A stretch of DNA of 64,000 nt. Source: Kitasatospora sp. NBC_01266. GTDB lineage: Bacteria > Actinomycetota > Actinomycetes > Streptomycetales > Streptomycetaceae. Below the pieces are notes generated by a model. It ran no database searches and was not told the DNA's origin. It was given only the letters and a program-made list of their open reading frames with translations. Of this stretch, positions 16,485 through 26,454 are shown piece by piece (position 1 is the stretch's first letter; each line of letters begins with the position of its first letter). Where the stretch lies: assembly GCF_036242395.1 (NCBI RefSeq), contig NZ_CP108458.1, positions 806,001 to 870,000 of the forward strand, given 5' to 3'. The position numbers were made by a program, and so were the translations under genes.

Positions 16485-17612
16485 TCACCACGGAACGATT
16501 CCCAGGAACTCCAGCTCGCCGTCGCCGAAGGAGCACCAGGACAGCGTGGCCTCGATATCCTGCCAATAATACTGGAGGAAGTGCATGCACTCCCCCTGCT
16601 GCAGCGGGACGGAGAGGGTCTTCTCCTCATCCCCGGAGCCCACGTCGGCGCTGAACCTGGCGATCAGGTCGTGATGGTCGCTACCCTCGGCTCGAATCCG
16701 CAGGTCGATGTTCCTGGCATCGGGACCGGTTCGCCTGAAGGTCACCGCCACGATGCCGTCGGTGGTCGCCCGCCAGTCACTGCTGTCCGCCATCGCGACC
16801 GGCGGGTGGCGGCGCAGGATCCTCGCCTTCCCGTAGACGGTGAGGTCGCCGATCTCGAGATCGGGCTTGTCCACGGTGACGGCGGTGGTGAGGGTGTGGA
16901 TGAAGCTGGCGTCCTCGGCCGAGACGGCTTGCAGCATGAACGCGGTGGTGTTGTGCAGCGCGGGCGAGGTCCACCTGGGTTCCTTGCTGACGTCCGCGCC
17001 GGGCTGGTCGTCCCAGTACATGGTGCAACGGGCGTTCTGGACCTCCCAGGTGAGGGTGACGGGATCACCGTTCGGCACCATGATCTTGCTCGGACGCAGA
17101 TTGCGGAACAGGAAGCCGGGCGGGGCCTTGTCGACAATGATCGTGGTGGTCTTCGCAGTGAAGTTGCCGTTGGTGGGCGAGCTTTCCTCGATGACCTCGA
17201 TGACCGGCTTGCCGACCACCTTGTTGATCGGGATCTGCGAGATGACCAGGGTCACCGCCCACTGCCCGGTGAACTGCGGCGCCCGGCCCGGGGTGAAGGT
17301 GAAGACCCGCTTGTTGCCCTCCGCCGTGGCGGTCGCGGTCCAACCGTTGCCCTGATCCGGCGCGGTGCCACCAGTGACCGACTGCTTGATGTCGTCGGTG
17401 TTGACGGTGGTCAACTCCGCGGCGCCGGCGCCGATCGGGATCTTGACCGTGATCTTCCGACAGTACGCGGCCGCGGTCACATCCCGGCCGACCGTGATGT
17501 TGAGCCGCCCGATGACGGGGTCCTTGTCGGTGCTCGCGTTCAGCGGGTCCGTCGGGCTGGTGGCGAGGGCGTAGCTGAGCAGTCCGTCGGCGGAACGGGT
17601 GTAGACGGTCAC
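16485..17612 (-). CDS. Tandem paralog 3: constant N-terminus, distinct tip
   Basis: 375 aa with a GTG start and AGGAGA upstream. The N-terminus begins MTVYTRSADGLLSYALATSP and has Lys-Thr-Thr-Thr in place of the Pro-Val-Arg loop, placing it in a subgroup with paralog 5. The stalk is almost absent (LTVYGKARILRR). The tip is unlike the others, with an acidic segment (ADVGSGDEEKTLSVPLQQGE), but it retains the TTDGI turn and an ending in SFGDGELEFLGIVPW. Unknown function. Confidence 0.75.
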   Translation of the reverse strand: MTVYTRSADGLLSYALATSPTDPLNASTDKDPVIGRLNITVGRDVTAAAYCRKITVKIPIGAGAAELTTVNTDDIKQSVTGGTAPDQGNGWTATATAEGNKRVFTFTPGRAPQFTGQWAVTLVISQIPINKVVGKPVIEVIEESSPTNGNFTAKTTTIIVDKAPPGFLFRNLRPSKIMVPNGDPVTLTWEVQNARCTMYWDDQPGADVSKEPRWTSPALHNTTAFMLQAVSAEDASFIHTLTTAVTVDKPDLEIGDLTVYGKARILRRHPPVAMADSSDWRATTDGIVAVTFRRTGPDARNIDLRIRAEGSDHHDLIARFSADVGSGDEEKTLSVPLQQGECMHFLQYYWQDIEATLSWCSFGDGELEFLGIVPW

Positions 17613-17717
17613 GCGGTTCTCCTGGCCTCGAGCTTCAGCTGTGTTGGGGAGCGGTCGAGTTGGAAGTGGTCGGCGCGGGCGGTGGCTATCTGGTTCACAT
17701 CTGAACCAAGCCGCTCA

Positions 17718-18815
17718 TCAGGGCATCGGCAGGCGTTCTCCCCCAAAGCCGTACCAGTCGACGAATGCACCCCCTACCGCACCGATCCATTTCAGCTCCA
17801 CCCTCCCTCCCTTGAGGATCGGGAACGTTCGGGGGTTGGTGTCTTCCGGAATGACGTAAGTGCGCCCGCCGCCGCCGGGTTTGTAGACAGACAGCTCCAG
17901 ACGCCCTGAGTTGACCTTGACCTCGAGGAGCCCGTCAGTAGGCGCAGTAGCCGCCTTGGGCCACTGGTCAGTTGGTGCGGACAGACCGTGCCAGCCCAAT
18001 GCGGAGGCTGTCCCCCGGTGGGTCACGTCGCCGCGAATGTCGAGGTTGCGAACTTCGAGGTCCGGCATGTTGACCATGACGGCGGTGGTGAGGGTGTGGA
18101 CGAAGCTGGCGTCCTCGGCCGAAGTCGCCTGGAGCATAAAGCCGGTGGTGTTGTGCAACTTGGGCGAGACCCACCTGGGTTCCTTGTTGACGTCCGGGTC
18201 GGACTGGTCGTCCCAGTACAGGACGCAGGTACCGTTCTGGATCTCCCAGGTGAGGGTGACCTCCTCGCCGTTCTCCACCATGATCTTGCTCGGGCGCAGG
18301 TTCCGGAACAGGAAGCCGGGCGGCGCCTTGTCCACCGTGATCCGGACCGGATCCTTCGAGGTGAAGTTGCCGTTGGTCGGCGAGGTCTCCTCGATGACCT
18401 CGATCACCGGCTTGCCGACCACCTTGTTGATCGGAATCTGCGAGATGACCAGGGTCACCGCCCACTGCCCGGTGAACTGCGGCGCCCGACCCGGGGTGAA
18501 GGTGAAGACCCGCTTGTTCCCCTCCGCCATGGCGGTCGCGGTCCAACCACCGCCCTGCTCCGGCGCGGTACCACCGATGACCGACTGCTTGATGTTCTCG
18601 TCGTTGACCGTGGTCAACTCCGCCGCACCGGCACCGATCGGGATCTTCACGACGATCTTCCGACAGTACGCGGCCGTCGTCATGTTCCGGCCCACCGTGA
18701 TATCGAGCCGGCCGGTGACCGGATCCTTGTCCGTACTCGCGTTCAACGGATCCGTCGGACTCGTCGCGAGCGAGTAACTGAGCAACGCATCGGCGGAGGT
18801 CGCGTGGATGGCCAT
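17718..18815 (-). CDS. Tandem paralog 4: constant N-terminus, distinct tip
   Basis: 365 aa from ATG 18815, chosen because AAGGA lies just upstream and the paralogs begin at the same residue. The frame is open further upstream to 18953, and that extra stretch encodes a remnant of the 1,332-aa protein's C-terminus, so an N-terminally extended form is possible. The tip (from about TASALGWHGLSAPTDQW) is closest to that of paralog 2, ending DWYGFGGERLPMP. Confidence 0.75.
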   Translation of the reverse strand: MAIHATSADALLSYSLATSPTDPLNASTDKDPVTGRLDITVGRNMTTAAYCRKIVVKIPIGAGAAELTTVNDENIKQSVIGGTAPEQGGGWTATAMAEGNKRVFTFTPGRAPQFTGQWAVTLVISQIPINKVVGKPVIEVIEETSPTNGNFTSKDPVRITVDKAPPGFLFRNLRPSKIMVENGEEVTLTWEIQNGTCVLYWDDQSDPDVNKEPRWVSPKLHNTTGFMLQATSAEDASFVHTLTTAVMVNMPDLEVRNLDIRGDVTHRGTASALGWHGLSAPTDQWPKAATAPTDGLLEVKVNSGRLELSVYKPGGGGRTYVIPEDTNPRTFPILKGGRVELKWIGAVGGAFVDWYGFGGERLPMP

Positions 18816-19010
18816 GCTGTCGTCCTTGTCCGGAGGTTCAATCGCCTGGAGCGGGGCGAAGTTGGAGGTAGCCGGCACGGGCGCTGGGGACCGGGTCGTC
18901 CGGTGGGCGGCCCTGTCCACCTGGAGGACGGGCAGTTCACCCCAGTTGGGCACCGGGCCAGCAGCTATGTGGGGCTCGACCGAGGTCCAGTCACCGTGCC
19001 AGGCGGCGGA
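18816..19010 (-). pseudogene. Duplicated 3' fragment of the 1,332-aa gene
   Basis: Read on the minus strand, this stretch encodes AWHGDWTSVEPHIAAGPVPN and then WGELPVLQVDRAAH. It aligns residue by residue with the last ~60 codons of the 20210-24208 gene (AWHGDWTWAEPYVTAGPVPD, WGELPILQADSADH). The original stop codon is out of frame here, leaving the fragment in frame with paralog 4. It is a clear recombination footprint of tandem duplication. Confidence 0.85.
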
Positions 19011-19098
19011 TCAAGGCAGGGTGAGATAACCGCGCAGTCACGCCTACCGACAGGTGCGGAGATGCGCCGCACGTCGACCGCAGCCGCATGCATCCCGG

Positions 19099-20187
19099 TC
19101 AAATTGGCCCACCGAATCCGAACGGAACAAAGAAGAACGTGCTACTGGGGTACGGCCCACTTCCACCCATGGGTGACGTTTTCACGACAACATCTGCATC
19201 CTGAGGCACCGGAAAGCAGAAATATTCACCCTTTCCGAAGTTCAGCGTGTAGCTTCCCGCCGAACGTCGGACCGCGAACTCCAACTCGTGCCCCTTGTTG
19301 CTATTCCCGAAGATCATTCCATCCGTACTGAACTGCATGGTCTTCGGCTCTTTCATCGTAACCGTGAGACTGTGCACGACGCCTCCCGCCATGATTTTCG
19401 CAATTCCTCCAATTTCGAGGTTGCGAATTTCGAGGTCGGGCTTGTCCACGGTGACGGCGGTGGTGAGGGTGTGGATGAAGCTGGCGTCCTCGGCCGAGAC
19501 GGCTTGCAGCATGAACGCGGTGGTGTTGTGCAGCGCGGGCGAGGTCCACCTGGGTTCCTTGCTGACGTCCGCGCCGGGCTGGTCGTCCCAGTACATGGTG
19601 CAACGGGCGTTCTGGACCTCCCAGGTGAGGGTGACGGGATCACCGTTCGGCACCATGATCTTGCTCGGACGCAGGTTACGGAACAGGAACCCGGGCGGGG
19701 CCTTGTCCACCACGATCGTGGTGGTCTTCGCGGTGAAGTTGCCGTTGGTGGGCGAGCTTTCCTCGATGACCTCGATGACCGGCTTGCCGACCACCTTGTT
19801 GATCGGGATCTGCGAGATGACCAGGGTCACCGCCCACTGCCCGGTGAACTGCGGCGCCCGGCCCGGGGTGAAGGTGAAGACCCGCTTGTTGCCCTCCGCC
19901 GTGGCGGTCGCGGTCCAACCGTTGCCCTGATCCGGCGCGGTGCCACCAGTGACCGACTGCTTGATGTCGTCGGTGTTGACGGTGGTCAACTCCGCGGCGC
20001 CGGCGCCGATCGGGATCTTGACCGTGATCTTCCGACAGTACGCGGCCGCGGTCACATCCCGGCCGACCGTGATGTTGAGCCGCCCGACGACGGGGTCCTT
20101 GTCGGTGCTCGCGTTCAGCGGGTCCGTCGGGCTGGTGACGAGGGCGTAGCTGAGCAGTCCGTCGGCGGAACGGGTGTAGACGGTCAC
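19099..20187 (-). CDS. Tandem paralog 5: constant N-terminus, tip like paralog 1
   Basis: 362 aa, GTG start with AAGGAGG. It lies 22 bp after the 1,332-aa gene and is thus the copy in the ancestral position. The N-terminal ~250 residues are nearly identical to paralog 3. The short stalk (IRNLEIGGIAKIMAGG) leads to a tip related to paralog 1: DGMIFGNSNKG, RRSAGSYTLNFG and GGSGPYPSSTFFFVPFG. Sharing a tip with a copy that has a different N-terminal subtype shows that the ends have been shuffled. Confidence 0.75.
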   Translation of the reverse strand: MTVYTRSADGLLSYALVTSPTDPLNASTDKDPVVGRLNITVGRDVTAAAYCRKITVKIPIGAGAAELTTVNTDDIKQSVTGGTAPDQGNGWTATATAEGNKRVFTFTPGRAPQFTGQWAVTLVISQIPINKVVGKPVIEVIEESSPTNGNFTAKTTTIVVDKAPPGFLFRNLRPSKIMVPNGDPVTLTWEVQNARCTMYWDDQPGADVSKEPRWTSPALHNTTAFMLQAVSAEDASFIHTLTTAVTVDKPDLEIRNLEIGGIAKIMAGGVVHSLTVTMKEPKTMQFSTDGMIFGNSNKGHELEFAVRRSAGSYTLNFGKGEYFCFPVPQDADVVVKTSPMGGSGPYPSSTFFFVPFGFGGPI

Positions 20188-20209
20188 GAGGTCCTCCTTT
20201 TCCGAGGGT

Positions 20210-23200
20210 TCAGGCGCCCGGCGCCGGGCGGAGCTGGAGGTACCCGGCCCGCGCGGTCGGGATCGGGTCGTCGGGGTGGTCGGCGCTGTCGGCCTGGAGG
20301 ATCGGCAGCTCGCCCCAGTCCGGCACCGGGCCGGCGGTGACGTACGGCTCCGCCCAGGTCCAGTCGCCGTGCCAGGCGGCGGGGCGGGGCATCACCAGGC
20401 CGCTGCCGGGCGCGTCGGTGCTGACGGCGAAGGAGCGGATGGCCACCGGGGCGGCCAGGGCGCCGGTGAAGCGCAGCCGCAGATAGCGGGTGGAGACCGC
20501 CGCGTCGTGGTGGATCTCCGCACCCGCCGGGTAGTCGCCGAGCGGGGCCCAGGAGCCATCGGCGGCGGTATCGGAGTACTCCAGGACGCTCGCCGGCGTG
20601 GTGTTCCGGCCGGTGAGGTCGCCGGGGTAGAGGTCGACGCGGTCGACGCGGCGCGGTTCGCCGAGGTCGACCAGCACCCAACTGCCCGCGCTGACCTGCT
20701 CGGTGCTGAGCCAGTAGGTGCTGACGTCGCCGTCCAGCAGGTTGGCGAGCGGGAAGCCGTCGGCGGCGCCGAGCGGGGAGGTGACTTCCTGTTCGCCGGC
20801 CCGGGTGGGGGCGAGCAGCGGGTCGAGGCGGAACGAGACGCGGATCCGGGCCAGCGCCTGGTGGACCAGGTCGGCGTCCAGGCCGAGGGCGGCGACGGGC
20901 AGGATGCCGGTGGTCGCGTGCACGGCGGTGTGCGGGTCGGCGAGCAGGGTGAGCTGATGGGTGACCAACTCGTCGCCGGGGCGGGCGGGCAGGGCGAGGT
21001 CGTGGCCGTGCCCGATGGGCCGCACGTAGTCGCTGCCGCCGGGCGCGGGGGCGACCGCGTTGATCTGGGTGTAGTCGGTGACGCCGCCGGGCCCGGTGCT
21101 GCTGGCGTAGTAGCCGATCAGCCCGTCGGTGAGGCGCTCGGGGTCGCCGAGCTTGATCGGCCACTCGTAGCCGGGGTAGTAGTCCTCGGGGGGCGGCTTG
21201 AGGGCGTCCCAGCCGGAGCTGGTCAGTGGCGGGCCCTGGAGTTCGATGCCGAGTTCGGCGCGGATCAGGGCGACAGGACGTCCGGCGAGGCGGGCCGGGG
21301 TGCGGTCCTCCTGGACGCTGGGGTCGGTGATGGTGTCCAGGGTGGTGTCGATGGTGTCCCTCAGGCGCTCGAAGGCGGCGGGCAGCTGACGCTCGGTCAG
21401 TTCGAGGATCAGGCCGGCCAGTTCCGGGAACACCTCGACGAAGTCGGCCGGCCCGGCGTAGGGAGCGTGCGGCAGCGGGTTGAAGGCGGTGCGGGTGCCG
21501 TCGCCGACCACCCGCAGCTCGCCGAGCGGCGCGCCGTCGGGGGCGTAGACCAGCAGGGTCTCGTCGAGGTGGTTGAGCAGCAACCAGCCCACCACCGGGG
21601 TCTCGGCGGCGATGGCCGGGTCCGGGGCGGCGGCGGTGTAGCGGGCGCCGTCCCGCGAGCGGACCGGTGCGAAGCGCATCCGGGTGTCCTGCAGCAGGCG
21701 GGGCGGGAGTTGGAAGAACCGGTCGGCTGCCGCGACGCCCTCGAAGAGCGGCTTGTCGGGCTTCACGCTGTCGGCGTGGGCGGTCGGGAGCTTCAGGTAG
21801 TTCTGCTGCTGGAGGTTGGTGGCGTCGCAGGCGCGGCCGAAGCGGTCGATGATCCGCAGGTCGCGGAAGTAGAACTGGCCGGCCCGCACCGGCTGGAAGC
21901 GGTCCGGGGGCGTCGTGCCGAAGGCGCCGGCGGCGGGGACGGACTGCGGGTCGCCGAACCGCCAGCCCTCGTCCGGTGCCGGCAACATGCGGGCGGCGCC
22001 GTCCTGTTGCAGCAGCCAGTCGTTGAAGCCGTCCAGGGTCTGGGAGAGCAGGTCGAGCTTCTCGTAGTCCTCGCGCAGGGCGCGCAGGCCGACGGTCTCC
22101 GACTCGGGATAGCTGTCCAGGTAGCGCTCGATCTGGCGGCGCAGCACGTAGGAGACGGTGGGGGCGAGGTAGCAGCGGCTGGCGAAGGTCAGCCAGCGCA
22201 TCTGGTCGTCGCCGGTGGAGTCCTCGCCGCTGCGCTGGGCGCCGGTGCCGTTCCAGTGGTAGTCGGTGCCCTTGTCGGTGGTCTTGAAGGTCCAGTGGTC
22301 GGTGTTGTCGCTGTGGTACGGGGTGGGGCAGTAGTGCAGCTCCCACTGCAGGTACATCGGGGCCCACGGCTGCTGCCAGATCGCCGTGTACTCGGCCAGG
22401 GTGCCGCGCAGCTTGCCCGCGGGGTCGGCGAGCGCGGCAGCGAGGGCGTTGGTGGTGCCCGAGGTCGTGCGGTACGCCTGGTCGAGCAGGTCGCACTCGG
22501 CGAGCAGCGCCGCGCAGGCGGGCGGTAGGTTCCGCAGGTCGGGCACGAGTGGGGTGGTGGGCACCTCAACCGGCGTGCCGTTGATGACGATCGAGGTGAG
22601 CAGTCCCGTCGCGATACGGCAGGGCAGCGGATCGTCCTCGTCGCGGCTGAGCGGTTCGCTGGCGCCGGTGCCTTCGATGACGACGACGGGGTCGGCGGGG
22701 CGGTAGAACGGCTCGCGGGCGAGGCGCCTGAGTTCCAGGGTCGAGGGCAGGCCGCGCTTGCGGGCCTCCTCGTCGATGGCGGCCTGCTGCAGTTCGGGGG
22801 TGAGGCCGTGCGGGAGGCCGGCCAGCAGGGCGGTGGTCTGGGCGAGCAGGGTCTGAGCCTGGGCGGCGAGGCTGCCGGTGGTGCCCGGGGCGAGCTGGGT
22901 GGTGGCGGCGGCATCGAAGCCCGGCGGGTGCTCGCCGGGCTGGCCGAGCAGCCACCACAGCGTCCACAGGCGCGACTGGGCGTCGCGCAGCAGGGGGGCG
23001 AGGGTGTCGTAGCGGGCCTGGGCCTCGTTGAGTTCGGCCAACCAGGCGGGCACCGGTGGCAGGTCGACGGGCTCGTCGCTGGGCCGGGCGACGATCTCCC
23101 AGACGTGGCCGCCGTCGCTGCCGGAGAACCAGGCCCGGCGGGTGGCCTCGTCCAGGTCGGTCTCGCCCTCGACGGTGCCGTAGGTGTCGATGGTGCCCCC

Positions 23201-24208
23201 GAACAGGGCGCTGACCAGGTCGCCGGTGCGCGGGTTGGTCTGCCGGGTCACCAGGGCCGCTGCGGCGTCCGCGGTGCTGTGGCCGATGGCGACGGTCTGG
23301 TGCAGGGGCTGCGGGCGGGCGTCCGGTTGGGGGTAGAAGTTGAGCTGCCGCCAGGGGATGCCGAGGCTGTGCCCGGCGTACAGGGTGCGCTGCGGGTCGG
23401 GCGCGCCGGCGGGCGCGGCCCAGCCCAGGGCGGCGAGGATCTCGCGCACGCCGCTGACGCCCTCGGGCAGCAGGCCGGGGATCTCGGCGGCCTTGGCGAG
23501 GATGTCCGAGGCGGGGTCGGAGTACCAGCCGATCACCTGGTAGCTGAGCTCGGTGTCCGGCGGGTAGAGGTTGACCTCGTCGGGGTCGTCCTCGTGCTTG
23601 ATGTCCTGCAGGGTGTCGTGGAACAGGAAGACGTCCTTGTGGTAGATCGCGAAGGCGGCGAAGGCCGGCAGGCCGGGCCCGACCGCGGTCAGGAACAGCT
23701 TGCGGGGCGCGCCCTCGGGTTCGGTCCACGGAGCGTCGGTGAGCTTGTGGTGGCGGCCGATCCAGTCGGTGTGCGGATCGGTCTCGCCGCCGCCGGGGCT
23801 GCGGGTGGTGGCGAAGCGGGTGGTGCCGTAGCCGAGGCTGCCCGCGTAGTCGCTCTCCTCCAGGTAGTCGGAGTGCACCACCCAGCCGGTGGCCTTGCGC
23901 ACGCCCAGCGGGGAGCGGTGGTAGCGCACGACGAGCCAGCGGTTGGGCACCAGCGGGAAGGTGGTCTCGCCGGTGGCCGGGTCGTAGTGGCCGCGGGCGA
24001 GCGCCTCGGGCAGCTCCCACTGCACGTGCAGGCCGTCGTCGTCCGGGCTGACCCCCTGGTCGCTCTGCCCGGGGCCGGGTTCGGCGATGCCGTTCTCCTC
24101 GATCATCGCGTCGAAGTTCGGGTACCAGCGGGTGAACAGGTCGCCGGCCCTGACCTTGTCGTTGACTTGGAGGGTGCGCACGCGCACCGGCACGATCAGA
24201 TCACTCAT
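20210..24208 (-). CDS. 1,332-aa protein of unknown function with C-terminal F5/8C-like domain
   Basis: Very large protein with AAGGAG before ATG 24208. Most of its length is not recognised. Tryptophan-rich stretches such as PWAPMYLQWELHYCPTPYHS suggest a beta-rich extracellular or structural protein. Near the C-terminus (about 1150-1270) is a discoidin/F5/8C-like pattern: LANLLDGDVSTYWLS, SWVLVDLGEPRRVDRVDLYP, RYLRLRFTG. Such domains bind carbohydrates or surfaces. No signal peptide or membrane helix is seen. It is co-directional with the 731-aa gene (12 bp apart) and the paralogs, and probably forms one complex with them. Confidence 0.7.
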   Translation of the reverse strand: MSDLIVPVRVRTLQVNDKVRAGDLFTRWYPNFDAMIEENGIAEPGPGQSDQGVSPDDDGLHVQWELPEALARGHYDPATGETTFPLVPNRWLVVRYHRSPLGVRKATGWVVHSDYLEESDYAGSLGYGTTRFATTRSPGGGETDPHTDWIGRHHKLTDAPWTEPEGAPRKLFLTAVGPGLPAFAAFAIYHKDVFLFHDTLQDIKHEDDPDEVNLYPPDTELSYQVIGWYSDPASDILAKAAEIPGLLPEGVSGVREILAALGWAAPAGAPDPQRTLYAGHSLGIPWRQLNFYPQPDARPQPLHQTVAIGHSTADAAAALVTRQTNPRTGDLVSALFGGTIDTYGTVEGETDLDEATRRAWFSGSDGGHVWEIVARPSDEPVDLPPVPAWLAELNEAQARYDTLAPLLRDAQSRLWTLWWLLGQPGEHPPGFDAAATTQLAPGTTGSLAAQAQTLLAQTTALLAGLPHGLTPELQQAAIDEEARKRGLPSTLELRRLAREPFYRPADPVVVIEGTGASEPLSRDEDDPLPCRIATGLLTSIVINGTPVEVPTTPLVPDLRNLPPACAALLAECDLLDQAYRTTSGTTNALAAALADPAGKLRGTLAEYTAIWQQPWAPMYLQWELHYCPTPYHSDNTDHWTFKTTDKGTDYHWNGTGAQRSGEDSTGDDQMRWLTFASRCYLAPTVSYVLRRQIERYLDSYPESETVGLRALREDYEKLDLLSQTLDGFNDWLLQQDGAARMLPAPDEGWRFGDPQSVPAAGAFGTTPPDRFQPVRAGQFYFRDLRIIDRFGRACDATNLQQQNYLKLPTAHADSVKPDKPLFEGVAAADRFFQLPPRLLQDTRMRFAPVRSRDGARYTAAAPDPAIAAETPVVGWLLLNHLDETLLVYAPDGAPLGELRVVGDGTRTAFNPLPHAPYAGPADFVEVFPELAGLILELTERQLPAAFERLRDTIDTTLDTITDPSVQEDRTPARLAGRPVALIRAELGIELQGPPLTSSGWDALKPPPEDYYPGYEWPIKLGDPERLTDGLIGYYASSTGPGGVTDYTQINAVAPAPGGSDYVRPIGHGHDLALPARPGDELVTHQLTLLADPHTAVHATTGILPVAALGLDADLVHQALARIRVSFRLDPLLAPTRAGEQEVTSPLGAADGFPLANLLDGDVSTYWLSTEQVSAGSWVLVDLGEPRRVDRVDLYPGDLTGRNTTPASVLEYSDTAADGSWAPLGDYPAGAEIHHDAAVSTRYLRLRFTGALAAPVAIRSFAVSTDAPGSGLVMPRPAAWHGDWTWAEPYVTAGPVPDWGELPILQADSADHPDDPIPTARAGYLQLRPAPGA

Positions 24209-24220
24209 CGGGTGGGCTCC

Positions 24221-26416
24221 TTACGGCCGGGGCAGCAGCAGTTGTTCGAGCGGGGCGTTGACCAGTTGGACCGCGAACTCGCTGGGCCGCAGCGTCTGCT
24301 TGCCCAGCGCCCGGGCGAGCGCGGGGACCAGGCCGTCGGTGCCGAGCAGGTTCAGCACGTCCTCGCTCCCCCGGCGCAGGAAGCGGTCGAAGACGCTCGT
24401 CCCGTCGTCGGGGAAGTCGCGGCCCAGCGAGGCGCCGAGCGCCGGGGTGGTGTCGGGGGTGAGCTGGCGCAGTCCGAGCACGCCCTCGTCGTCGATGCCG
24501 AAGTGGATCCCCTGGCCGGGCTCCCGGATGGTCAGCGAGTCCGGCAGCTCGGCGAAGAGGATCAGCAGCGTGTCGGGGGCGAGGTGGGCGCGGCGCAGCT
24601 CGGCCAGGTCGCGCGTACCCTGGCGGGCGATGAGGATCATGTCGGGCCAGGCGGGCACGAGTTGGGAGCGCAGCAGGAGTCCGGCCTTGGGCCGGGCACC
24701 GGTGCTGCGGGCGGTGGTGGCCGCGCGCAGGGTGTCGTTGAGGCGCTGGTCCATGGAGCTGTGGATGCCGACGCCGGCGGCGCCGTCGATGAGCGCGTCG
24801 ACCCATTGCTCGTCGATCGCGAAGACCCGCAGCGACTCGTCGGGGAGCATGTCGGGGTGCGGGACGAGGTAGTGGAAGGGCACACCGCGCAGCAGTCCGA
24901 GGCGGTCCAGCCAGTTGGGCATGGAAGCGGTGCGCGCGTCGGCGGTGGCCCGCAGCGCGCTGCGGGCGGCGGCCGTGGACAGGGTGGCGCGGGCCTCGGC
25001 GCGGGTGAGCGTGATGCGCGGTGCGCGGCGTGGCACGTCGAGCGGGTCGACGGGCGGTGCGGCGAGCGCCTCGGCCAGCGGGGTTTCGGCGAGGGTGCGC
25101 AGCCAGTCCAGGCCGCGGCGCGGCACCGGGTCGCCGGCCTGGGCGGCGCGGGCGGAGCGGGCCGGGTCGCCGGCCAGTTTCATCATGGCTGCGGCCTGGT
25201 TGGCCAGTTCGCGTCGCGCGCGGGTGACCTCGGCGGCGTAGTCGGGGTCCGCGAGGCCGATCGCCCGGCCCAGCGTCCAGGCGGCGGCGTAGCTGACGTC
25301 GAAGAGACCGTGGTCCTCCTCGTAGATGAGCAGGTGGTCGGCGGTGGTGTGGTCGCCGGGGGTGGCGGGCACCTCCGGGGCGGTGACGGGGGTGCAGGGG
25401 CCGCGGTACCAGGCGTAGCCGAGTTCGCCGGAGAGCACGCGGTGCGGGACGGGGACGTAGCCGAGCTTCAACCGCTCCTTGACGTAGGTGTCCTCGGGGT
25501 CGGAGCCGCTCGTCGGCTGGGGCTCCAGGCGCAGGGTGAGCCGCTCGGGGTCGGTGCTGTTGCCGGGCGCGACCAGGTTCTTCAGCAGTCCGGCCGCGTC
25601 GAAGTGGGCGTGCTCGTCGCTGGTGAACGACCAGGTCCACAGCGTGCACAGGCGCAGTTGCGTCTTGTCGCCGGGAATGGTGCCGGCCAGCGGCTTGTCG
25701 TGGCCCTCCAGCGAGACCAGGTGCACGGTGTAGGCGCCGCCGACGCACGGGAAGCGGTTGGCGGTCAGCACCGCGTAGTCGCCCTCGGTCAGGACCTCGC
25801 CCTCGAAGCGGCGTTGGGCCTTCTCGACCTTGCGGACGTGGGCGAGGTAGGACAGCTCGTCCTCGGTGGGGATCAGTTGCCGGAAGAGCGCGACGGGGAC
25901 GTCGATGGTGCGGCAGGTGCTCGCCTCGATCTCCTCGGCCTGGGGGCCGATGGCGGGGGGCAGCACGCCGCTCTCGGTGGGCCTCTTGAGTTGGGCGACG
26001 GTGCGGGAGGTGGCGAGCCCCATCGCGTCGGGGTCCTCGGGCAGTTCGCCCTCGCGGAAGACCATCAGGGCCAGCCAGGGCGCGCGGGCCTCGACCCGGG
26101 ACCACTTCGGCTCGCGCTCCCACGGCAGGATGGAGCGGTTGAGGGTGATGTGCGGCAGGACGAGGGAGTAGTCGCCGGAGCCACCGGGGGCCGGGAAGAC
26201 GGCGTGCACGGAGGAGGGGTCCAGCACGTACTGGACCGCCCGGACCTCGAACTCCTCACTGGTGGTGGGGAGTTTGTCCGGCGAGTTGGCCGGGCCGTCG
26301 ATCTCGCCGGTGGCGTCCTTGAGGACGTGGCGCACGTCGACGCGGTAGGTGCCGGCGGTGATGGCGGGCAGCAGGTGGTCGTGGAAGGTGATGTCCAGCT
26401 CGGGCAGGCTCGGCAC
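24221..26416 (-). CDS. 731-aa protein of unknown function
   Basis: GTG start at 26416 with GAGGGGA 7 bp upstream; upstream in-frame sequence would overlap the preceding gene and is not used. No domain is recognised. Visible landmarks are DVPVALFRQLIPTEDELSYL, an ASMPNWLDRLGLLRGVPFHY segment and a helical region (about 410-520) rich in Ala and Arg. There is no signal peptide or membrane segment. It lies between the two giant genes, 38 bp after one and 12 bp before the other, so it is very likely part of the same assembly. Confidence 0.7.
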   Translation of the reverse strand: MPSLPELDITFHDHLLPAITAGTYRVDVRHVLKDATGEIDGPANSPDKLPTTSEEFEVRAVQYVLDPSSVHAVFPAPGGSGDYSLVLPHITLNRSILPWEREPKWSRVEARAPWLALMVFREGELPEDPDAMGLATSRTVAQLKRPTESGVLPPAIGPQAEEIEASTCRTIDVPVALFRQLIPTEDELSYLAHVRKVEKAQRRFEGEVLTEGDYAVLTANRFPCVGGAYTVHLVSLEGHDKPLAGTIPGDKTQLRLCTLWTWSFTSDEHAHFDAAGLLKNLVAPGNSTDPERLTLRLEPQPTSGSDPEDTYVKERLKLGYVPVPHRVLSGELGYAWYRGPCTPVTAPEVPATPGDHTTADHLLIYEEDHGLFDVSYAAAWTLGRAIGLADPDYAAEVTRARRELANQAAAMMKLAGDPARSARAAQAGDPVPRRGLDWLRTLAETPLAEALAAPPVDPLDVPRRAPRITLTRAEARATLSTAAARSALRATADARTASMPNWLDRLGLLRGVPFHYLVPHPDMLPDESLRVFAIDEQWVDALIDGAAGVGIHSSMDQRLNDTLRAATTARSTGARPKAGLLLRSQLVPAWPDMILIARQGTRDLAELRRAHLAPDTLLILFAELPDSLTIREPGQGIHFGIDDEGVLGLRQLTPDTTPALGASLGRDFPDDGTSVFDRFLRRGSEDVLNLLGTDGLVPALARALGKQTLRPSEFAVQLVNAPLEQLLLPRP

Positions 26417-26454
26417 GTGGATCCCCTCGGACGGTGGCCGGCGGTGGCGGGTGG

